A stretch of 64,000 nt of DNA from Spirometra erinaceieuropaei (lineage: Eukaryota > Platyhelminthes > Cestoda > Diphyllobothriidea > Diphyllobothriidae), in NCBI GenBank assembly GCA_902702965.1, contig CACRXP010000002.1:628872-692871 (forward strand), in the 5' to 3' direction. Below the pieces are notes generated by a model. It did not search any database, had not been told where the DNA came from, and worked only from the letters and a program-made list of their open reading frames with translations. The stretch's first letter is position 1. Every line of letters begins with the position of its first letter. The translations under genes and the position numbers were made by a program. Shown here piece after piece: positions 57,035 to 64,000 of the stretch.

Positions 57035-57270
57035 CCCTATGGGTAAGACATGGGAAGAGGGACCCCCGTAATGCTAAATTCCAGATAGAGTTCTTATTTT
57101 TGTGTCCCGACCCTAACTCAAACCCCGGACGTGACCCTAACCTTAGTCCAAATTTCAGTCCTAACCCCACCTAGGCCATAACCTTGACATTGATCCTAAC
57201 TCTAACCTTAGTCCTAACGCAGGACCGTCCTTACTACGTGGAGGGTTCCTATCCCCGTGTCCTACCTCCG
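57035..57270 (+). repeat. Degenerate telomere-like array in a dispersed repeat
   Basis: 'ATGCTAAATTCCAGATAGAG' flank, then CCCTAACTC, CCCTAACCTTAGTCC and CCTAACTCTAACC units, then 'GTGGAGGGTTCCTATCCCCG', the counterpart of the 'GGAATAGGGACCC' flank at 12040. Confidence 0.5.
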
Positions 57271-57814
57271 AAGACCTGAAGACTAAGTCCTAGTTCAGGT
57301 GGTCGTTGGACGTTGGACTCACGCTCCGTCGTCCCCGCCCTGGGTTACCCAAAGTCACGTGCAGGCGATTTTCACCGATCTGTTCTAGTAGCTGGTGTAA
57401 TCGCAAAGCTTATCAGGACTTTGTTGATTTTAGTAGGAGTTGAACTCCAGGGTATCAACTGACATAGCGTGTTTCATTCTACTGACTGCGCGCTCAAAAC
57501 CGCCAAATTGCAGTCAGTCCACCGAGTTATCTGTTATCTCTTCTTTTGATGGTATGCAAAGCCCAAGCACGCGGTAGATGAATTTTGTTTCAAATTCCTC
57601 TGTTAGGAGACAGACAATAAGTCTACCGGTGAGTCTTCAATCATTCGCCGTAACATCCTGCTGTACTAAAAACGGTTTCCGCCATAACTTCTGTACGTAT
57701 CGCCTGCTTGTCCACGAATTTTTGACCATTTGGTCAGTGTTTACTATGCGTGTGTGACATTTCTGACCCGTGGTCAAACCAAACTAGGTCCAGTGTCCTT
57801 CGTGGAAGTCTGCG

Positions 57815-58140
57815 TCCCAAGACAAGGGAGACTGGGATGACCATTTCTGGTTTGTCTGCTTTAATCAGCTACCCACACTTCAGCGCTAAGCCGAACGACC
57901 CTAAGGTTGAACCTGGATCGAGTGGGTCACTGAGTGTTGAAATCCAACGACCTAATCGCCCGAACCAGCAGACACAGCTCCTGTCGGCTGCGGTTGGTCA
58001 GGTGATTAGGCACAACGATTCACTGGACCCGGGTTTAAATTCCTGGTCGACCCGACCCGGGGGTGAAGTATGACTGGCTAATAGGAGCAAATAGGCCACA
58101 AACGGTCTTTTCAATCTGTTTTGCCCTCATCGGTAACTCG
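57815..58140. repeat. SINE family B pieces (minus tail fragment and plus copy)
   Basis: 57820-57875 is a minus tail ('AGACAAGGGAGACTGGGATG'). 57985-58140 is a plus copy: 'TTGGTCAGGTGATTAGGCAC' head, 'GGTTTAAATTCCTG' box B-like, then 'GAAGTATGACTGGCTAATAG' and 'CCTCATCGGTAACTC'. Confidence 0.5.
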
Positions 58141-58512
58141 CCTCAATAATTCCTTGCTCGTCACCATGCGACTACGTGCGAAGGTTACAGACCCGTAGCT
58201 CCAATGATTCACCGAATTGCCTGGTATTCCACCCTGAAATCAGACCACATTGGTCCAAGCCACTTCCTGTGATATTTAACAAAAAACCACAAGCCTTTCA
58301 GTCAGAAGGCCTACGAGACAGCATACCGGTGACGGGGAATAATTTTGGGCGGCGAAGCAGAGGTTACTAGGCAGTAGATGGTTTTATGAGGCTGACGCCT
58401 GCCCAGAATGTTGTAAGGTCAACTTTGGGAAGCGGGGCCGGGTACCAATCAGGGCTTCAATAGATCCCCATTCGGCTAGTCGATCATCCAGGTTTAAGGA
58501 CGCCAAACGCCC

Positions 58513-58568
58513 ATTGGTTAAACCGCTCGTTTCTGGCAGTCCCGCTTTTCGGATGTTTGATTTAAAAG
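58513..58568 (+). promoter_or_regulatory. Predicted core promoter of severin first exon 1c
   Basis: ATTGG at 58513 and TTTAAAAG at 58561, 96 and 48 bp before the ATG. Confidence 0.45.
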
Positions 58569-58608
58569 CGCATAAGTCTCTCTGTATGGGTCTTCCTAAG
58601 GCATCAAC

Positions 58609-58669
58609 ATGAGCGTCTGTGACTGGGAAAAGACAGAACTTCGGAAGTTTTTTGACAAAAAATCCAAAG
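58609..58669 (+). CDS. Isolated severin-type first exon 1c (most diverged)
   Basis: ATG at 58609, 20 codons plus one base, donor GTGAGT: MSVCDWEKTELRKFFDKKSK. Shorter than the other leaders, with Cys-Asp-Trp where they have Tyr-x-Trp, and a strongly basic end. The donor phase is the same, so it could join exon 2 at 63740. Support rests on the promoter spacing, the phase and the Trp-centred similarity, so it is weaker than for exons 1a, 1b and 1d. Confidence 0.55.
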
Positions 58670-59492
58670 GTGAGTACTTCCCGACTCTGTTTTTTGAATC
58701 AGTTGAACCGTCATCTTTGTGACACCTGAGTAAATGCTGAGGAAGCCTTACACAAAAGCCCCCTAATTTCAAGCCTTTGAAACAAGCATTTTTGGTGTTT
58801 TCCCATTAATATCCCCGAAGTCGCTTAAATTAGGCTGTGGAGATATTTATTACTACAGGCTACTGAAAGTAAAGCATCTGGCTATTTGAAGCAAGCATGC
58901 TATTGAGAAAATTCTGCAAGTCATGAAACTGCAACCCACTGGGGGAATTCTTACACAGTGGTGTGTACCGCTTAAAACCCAGCTAAATTTAAGGGCCTAC
59001 TGTTTTACAAGAAGATCAAACGCAGTTCTGTTTGCATCAAAAGCCTGTGTACTGAATACTGCAAGCTGGGAGGGCGGTACCACTCAATTGTCCGTAAACT
59101 CTTAACAGTAATTCGACAACTAGATGTGACACTTTGGTTGAAAGACACGTTGCTGTTCGCTAATGAAGTTTCGTTGTTTTTCCTTCCAAATGCGGGTTCA
59201 TTTTAATGTTATGTAAGTGGACGCGCATTGTTTTTGCGCAGGGCAAAAAAACTGCAAGCATTCCGTTTGTTTAACAGAATTTCGAGCCCCCTTACGTCGG
59301 GTACCTTTGAAGGACTGAGATTGGGCATTCCAAGTTATTTCCCCTCCTACTGATGACGAACAACGTGAGTTTGCAGTAAGAACCACCGGAATAGGGGGGG
59401 GGAGGGGGGAAGGGGGAGGAGGGTTAGGGCGAGACCATCACGGAGTGCTGTTATGAGAGACCTGTACAACAAGGCTTTAGTTTTAGCACTTA

Positions 59493-60484
59493 GAGTAGGT
59501 GTGCTAACTCATGAAATGTCAACCGAAATTCTGAAATGCGTTTTCGTTTCAAAAATATCGATTAAGAAGGGTTGTAAAACTGGTCAGCCTGTAACATAAT
59601 TCTATAATATTTCAGTTACGTCAGGATGTCGGCTTTCGAATGCACTTCCTTCCGGCTGCATTCAGAAACTACACTCTGCAAAAAACGACTGCTTATGTTG
59701 CATAGATTTTTCTCATTGATTTTCGATGCCCCTAAAAGTCCAATTATATTTCATGGAAAACATGCACAAAAATATGCATTCTTTTGCTCATTCGGTAGAC
59801 AATTACATCTTCAAATTTTATACTTGAAGGAGGGACATAATTCAGTTTCAAAAAAGTTTCCAATTGTGATATTTTTTAATACCGGGAAATAACCTTACAT
59901 AAAAAGTCATGCCCCTGCAATTACCAATGTGGCTTGTAAAGTTAACAATATGGATAAAATCCACTCATGAATTTTACGAACCCTATGTGGTCCCCCTTTA
60001 GTACCGTAGAGAAATGTATGGTTTTCCGTTCGCGGAACATACACGGTTTGTAGTTTGGAAACCCTGAATGCAAGTGTCACGGTAGAGCGGGCTTAAAATT
60101 ATTCGGGAATTGGAAAAGTTTTTGAAGATCGAATTATGTCCCTCCTTCGAGTATAAGATTAGAATAAGACGTAATTTTCTACCGAATGAGCGAAAGAATG
60201 AATATTTTTGTGCATGTTTCCCATGACAGATAATTGGACTTTTAGGGACATCGAAAGTCAATGAGAAAAATGCATGCCAGTTAAGTAGACATTTTTTACA
60301 GAGTGTAGTTTTTGCAAGCAGCTGGAAGGAAGTTCATTCGAAAGCCGGCATCCTGACGTACTGAAATATTATAGAACTATGTTACAGGCTAATCAGTTTT
60401 ACAACCCTACTTAATTAATCTTTTCGAAAAGAAAACGCTTTTTGGGAATTTCGGTTGACATTTCATGAGTTAGCCCACCTACTG
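59493..60484. mobile_element. Foldback/MITE-like element, 992 bp (copy 3)
   Basis: TA then GAGTAGGTGTGCTAACTCAT at the left, ATGAGTTAGCCCACCTACTG then TA at the right. Long inverted arms with a central loop near 59885-60100. The open frame at 59626-59892 recurs in part on the opposite strand at 59998-60261, which shows the inverted symmetry. Confidence 0.75.
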
Positions 60485-60485
60485 T

Positions 60486-62869
60486 ACATACGTAGCCTAG
60501 AAAAGCGCTAGAGAAATCGGTGAATGTGGAAACACCAACTGGGTGTAGAATCCGGTGTAGAAAGTTCGAAACATTGCCAGATTCTTGCTACTTTGTCACA
60601 TTGCGGTGAGGTATACCCCCTGTCGCTAAAAAAATGAACTGCTGAACTAAGCGGCCGCTATGACCGTCATGTGGCACAACCTTCACCTAGAGCAGCTCAG
60701 GCGACTGTTTGGTAATATTTGAGCAAAATTCCCGGTCGGATGTGGTTATGTAGCCCCGCCTGGAGTAAACAAACCCCAGTCACCTGTAATACGGGACCGG
60801 CGGTTATAGGGATTTTTACCGTGTGGAGCGGGGGACGCACAGACGACGAGGTCAAGTAGTTGTATGCGAAAGAGAAGCTATTGGGAATGCGCGGTTGTAC
60901 TCTGGGTGGTTGAAAACAGTTGCCCTAGCCCTAACCCTAACCCCAACCCCAACAGTATTTTGTCCATCGGGTGGGGCTACATAACCACATCTTACAGAAT
61001 TTCCCTTCATTGAAACGCACGTATGTTCATAGTATCTCTCAAAGCCAACCTTCCAGAGTACACTAAATTGAAAGCTATGGAGTTTACCTATCATGAAAAA
61101 CAAAGAGCGGAACCGAACCTTCTTTTCCTCTTGACCGTCGAACCCCTCCCTTCGCAAACTACAACTGAAGCATATGGCCCGGTCAGAGTCGGTAAAGTTG
61201 CAATCAGAGCACACTGCGGTCACCTATTTGTTTGTGGCTTGACACTGTATCGTAAAGAGTCATTTTAAGGTGTTGCCAGCGATAATTGCGCTCTGGACGA
61301 CTCACCCGGATATCAAAACAGAGGGCGCTAACTCTGGTCGTACCTTGTAGATCTGTCTCAGCAGCCTAGGCCATGGGGAGACCCTAGTCACTACGACCTT
61401 CAGGCCCGATGCCGAATAGAAGGAGGGGTTGGACGCCAACTGAGGGGAGGCTGTATTCTGTACAGAAAGACTGGATAACTGGTTGATACGAGTTAGCAGC
61501 TGGACAAGGGCACGCTTCCAGCGACGCGTGAAGCACGTCCCAAATTAGAGTGAGACGGTCGTCATAGCGCTTGCGTGAGGGCGTCTCTATCGGCCTTGAC
61601 GCTGATTTGTAGGTTTGGGCGGAATGTGATTCGTCGAGAACCGGACGCGCTAGAGGCGCCCGGAGTACAACCACTACAGATCCGCGCAGTGAGTCAACCA
61701 AGGCAGGAAGCGACGTTGCTTTTTCGAATTACTTTGCCCTGTCAACTGACATGTGAAGCCGAGTCGATTGTACCAAATATGCAACATCAATCGAAGATAG
61801 TCACATTTACCACTCTATCGCTGGATCTGCACCATGATTTTAGGACTAGTATATCCTTTCTATTTTCTCTTATGCATTATTTGCGAGTAGATTAAAAAAC
61901 GGCAGCCAATTAAGCAATTTACTTCGAAAAAGTGCAATGAAACCCCTATGAAACCGATTTTGCCGAAGAACCGATTTTTATGGGGGTCAAAGTCCATCGC
62001 GGACTTCGCGACTTGCCCAGCGCTGCTATAGCAGTCAATTTGTGACGCAAAACTCCCCGGCTCGTGTGGCCCTTTGTCAAGAAAATGACAAAGGATGGCC
62101 GAGAGACTACTAGACATGAGCAATTCTCTCACTAGTTCGAAGTTGCAAAATAACTCCCTCCAACAGCACTTTCGTTCGGCCTGCTTATTAAAACGCCCTC
62201 AAATTTCAAAGTTCCCAACTTACCTGGCCTTCGTTCTGAAGGCATGACGATTTTCTACGGCATGCATGTCAGCTAATGCTCCTCGATCCAGTTGCACCAG
62301 AGTGCTCCCTATCCTCGGGAATCGGTTTGTTATAACCAGTTCCAAGTTGAAATTTTACTGGTCGAAACTGCGACAAAAGAGACCGCTTTGCGCAGAGGAC
62401 ATTTTGTAAACGACGGAACTGAGACATGTAGCATAAAGAATAAGATGACGGACTGAGGAGAGGTAGCCGTTCCCCTGATCCTCGACTGGGAATTTTTTAA
62501 CATCTTTCTGACAGCATGGATAGACGGTAACGTAGCATGGTCTTTCGATGTTGAACGCGCTGCAAAGGCTTGGCCCGTGTCGTAGTTGTCAGTTGGACTG
62601 GCGTTTCTTGGTGCGGCACAGGGGCTTGGCGTCACACGATTCCTTCCTGCCCCCCACCTTCCCCCCGCCTCCACCTCCTCCCTCCAGGGCGTAAACGGAC
62701 TAGCGGCCTTGTAGGCAGTCGTCAAGGTCGCGGTAAATAAGGCACATATGTACGCACTGACAGGCAGCGTTGCCTCTGCCTGTGAGGCCTCAGCCAACCA
62801 GTGCATGAAGCGGGCGGCCGCTTTGCTCAGCTCTCCACTACGCCGACGCGACGACTGATCTGTTTGGCG
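60486..62869. other. No gene recognised; short telomere-like run at 60925-60955
   Basis: A short CCCTAACCCTAACCCCAACC run lies at about 60925. The longest frame, 186 codons antisense at 62330-62890, covers the promoter of exon 1d and shows no domain. Nothing else recognised. Confidence 0.4.
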
Positions 62870-62925
62870 ATTGGTCCACATTATGTGCAAGTCGAGTCAC
62901 TTGTGTGAATTCGTCTTTATAATCA
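62870..62925 (+). promoter_or_regulatory. Predicted core promoter of severin first exon 1d
   Basis: ATTGG at 62870, ATTATGTGC at 62880 (identical to 42169), TTTATAATC at 62917, 45 bp before the ATG. Confidence 0.55.
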
Positions 62926-62961
62926 GGCGCTAATAGTGGCCTCGCGGTCTGAGTGACAATC

Positions 62962-63049
62962 ATGGCTGGTCTGGTGAAAGGGAAGGACTACGACTGGAAG
63001 GACTCCAACCTGGCTCTCTTCGGCTCTGACGAGGAAAAGAGTGTCAAGA
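62962..63049 (+). CDS. Second severin gene, first exon 1d
   Basis: ATG at 62962, 29 codons plus one base, donor GTAAGT. Begins 'MAGLVKGKDYDWKDSNLALF' and ends 'EKSVK'; only a few residues differ from gene A exon 1. It is the nearest first exon to exon 2 at 63740 (intron of 690 bp), so this pair is the default start of the downstream gene. Confidence 0.88.
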
Positions 63050-63739
63050 GTAAGTACTGTATAGTTTACGGGGGCCTTTCACACTTGCTCCGTGTCAGCT
63101 GCTTGTCGACTTTGCTTATTGTCTTTTTCCTCCTCTACACTTGTACTTTTAGCTGGTGCCGTGTAGTGAAGGTCTCAGGTTATTAGTGTCCCCGAGACGT
63201 AATTGGGACTCGGTGTCCTAAAAACGGGGGGGGGGGATTCCTGTGTCTAGACCATAGTCTATAGCTTCCAATGAACCACCGTGCATTGCTTCACCAAAAA
63301 GAAGCCTGGCCAAGGAGACCGTTAGGATAGATGAGGGATTCAAGCTCAACTCCCCACCTCAGTATTGATTTTCAGAGTCGTAGATCTAGATAATGCAGCT
63401 TCTGAGAAAGCGGGTAGGTACGTGGCATTGTTTACGGTGTCGAAGATTTGCACCGGAAGGTGCTTTAATGTTAGGATTCATTTTTGGCGATAAGGTCTTT
63501 GCACAGACAACCGGTCACTCCTTTTCGCCTGTATCCGTGGCCGAAAACAGGGGGTTTTTTGTGTGCGCCCTTGGCCGGAACCTCCAGACCCAGAAAAGAC
63601 GCACCGACGCCTCGGCAGGCATCAGCACAAGAATGACCCGTAAATTGCGGGGTTCTGGTCTCCACATAAAGCTCTTCGTTGTATTCTCTACGGCCGCAGG
63701 CTCTCGGCTGCATTACAAATTTCCCTTGTTTTCCTTTAG

Positions 63740-63819
63740 AGGAGTCTGCAGTTAAAGAAAAGGCCTGGGACCGCGTTGGAAAGGCCAAGGAACCTTTTCT
63801 CTTCGTATGGCGTGTCAAG
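63740..63819 (+). CDS. Second severin gene, exon 2 (gene continues beyond window)
   Basis: Acceptor TTTCCTTTAG, donor GTATGA. 80 bases, same phase as gene A exon 2: completes Lys, then 'ESAVKEKAWDRVGK' and '[10 protein letters not shown]', 8 or fewer differences from gene A. The remaining exons lie past the right edge. Confidence 0.88.
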
Positions 63820-64000
63820 GTATGACTGCTTGTTCTCTTTGCCTCCAAGTGATTTGTGACGTATCGGTTTTTATGCGCACACATTTTCGCCTTCAAAGTA
63901 ACGCTTTACACACGATGTGTATTGGGCTTTGACAATTAGATGTGCACCTGGCTCTAGCATAGGGCGACGTAGGCAGTCAGGCGCAGTATTTGGAATGTTG

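Noticed and set aside
62330..62890. 186-codon antisense frame upstream of exon 1d
   Set aside because: No domain, Ala/Ser/Arg-rich GC-driven composition, and it lies over the predicted promoter.

Overview
This window is eukaryotic: multi-exon genes with consensus GT-AG introns, very low coding density, and dense interspersed retroelements of Penelope-like (PLE), LINE/RTE and tRNA-derived SINE type. The gene and repeat repertoire fits a parasitic flatworm, most likely a diphyllobothriid-type tapeworm. That is an inference from family resemblance, not from a database search.

The only host gene family I can support is gelsolin/severin, an actin filament-severing and capping protein. One complete plus-strand gene lies at 15503-33039: nine exons, about 365 codons, three gelsolin repeats, all splice phases compatible. 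A second gene enters the window at the right: a near-identical first exon (62962-63049) and exon 2 (63740-63819), with the rest beyond the edge. Between the two genes stand three more isolated first exons (42258-42336, 51678-51756, 58609-58669). Each has an ATG, an open frame, a consensus donor in the same phase 1, and the same promoter layout (ATTGG about 92-105 bp and a TATA-like box about 45-50 bp before the ATG). No matching exons 2-9 were seen between them. The simplest reading is a 20-kb array of alternative promoters/first exons feeding one downstream severin body. The alternative is a run of promoter-proximal duplicates that lost their bodies. This is the most interesting signal in the window.

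The remaining sequence is repeats. 1-8.5 kb: broken PLEs with GIY-YIG endonuclease, some with inverted halves, and a LINE RT relic. 11.3-15 kb: PLE 3' end, a palindromic cluster of SINEs with an internal tRNA-like unit, and foldback elements. 15.5-33 kb: gene A, with introns full of SINEs, PLE tails and LINE pieces. 34-37 kb: an RTE-type LINE split by a composite PLE insertion flanked by a 16-bp target duplication. 38-40.6 and 43-44.2 kb: more PLEs. 45.8-47.6 kb: a longer PLE RT bounded by an exact 46-bp inverted repeat. 48.5-60.5 kb: three about 993-bp foldback (hairpin) elements with TA-CAGT...ACTG-TA ends, one nested in an older copy, plus degenerate TTAGGG-like arrays. Two assembly gaps (N) lie at 28408-28546 and 49144-49220.
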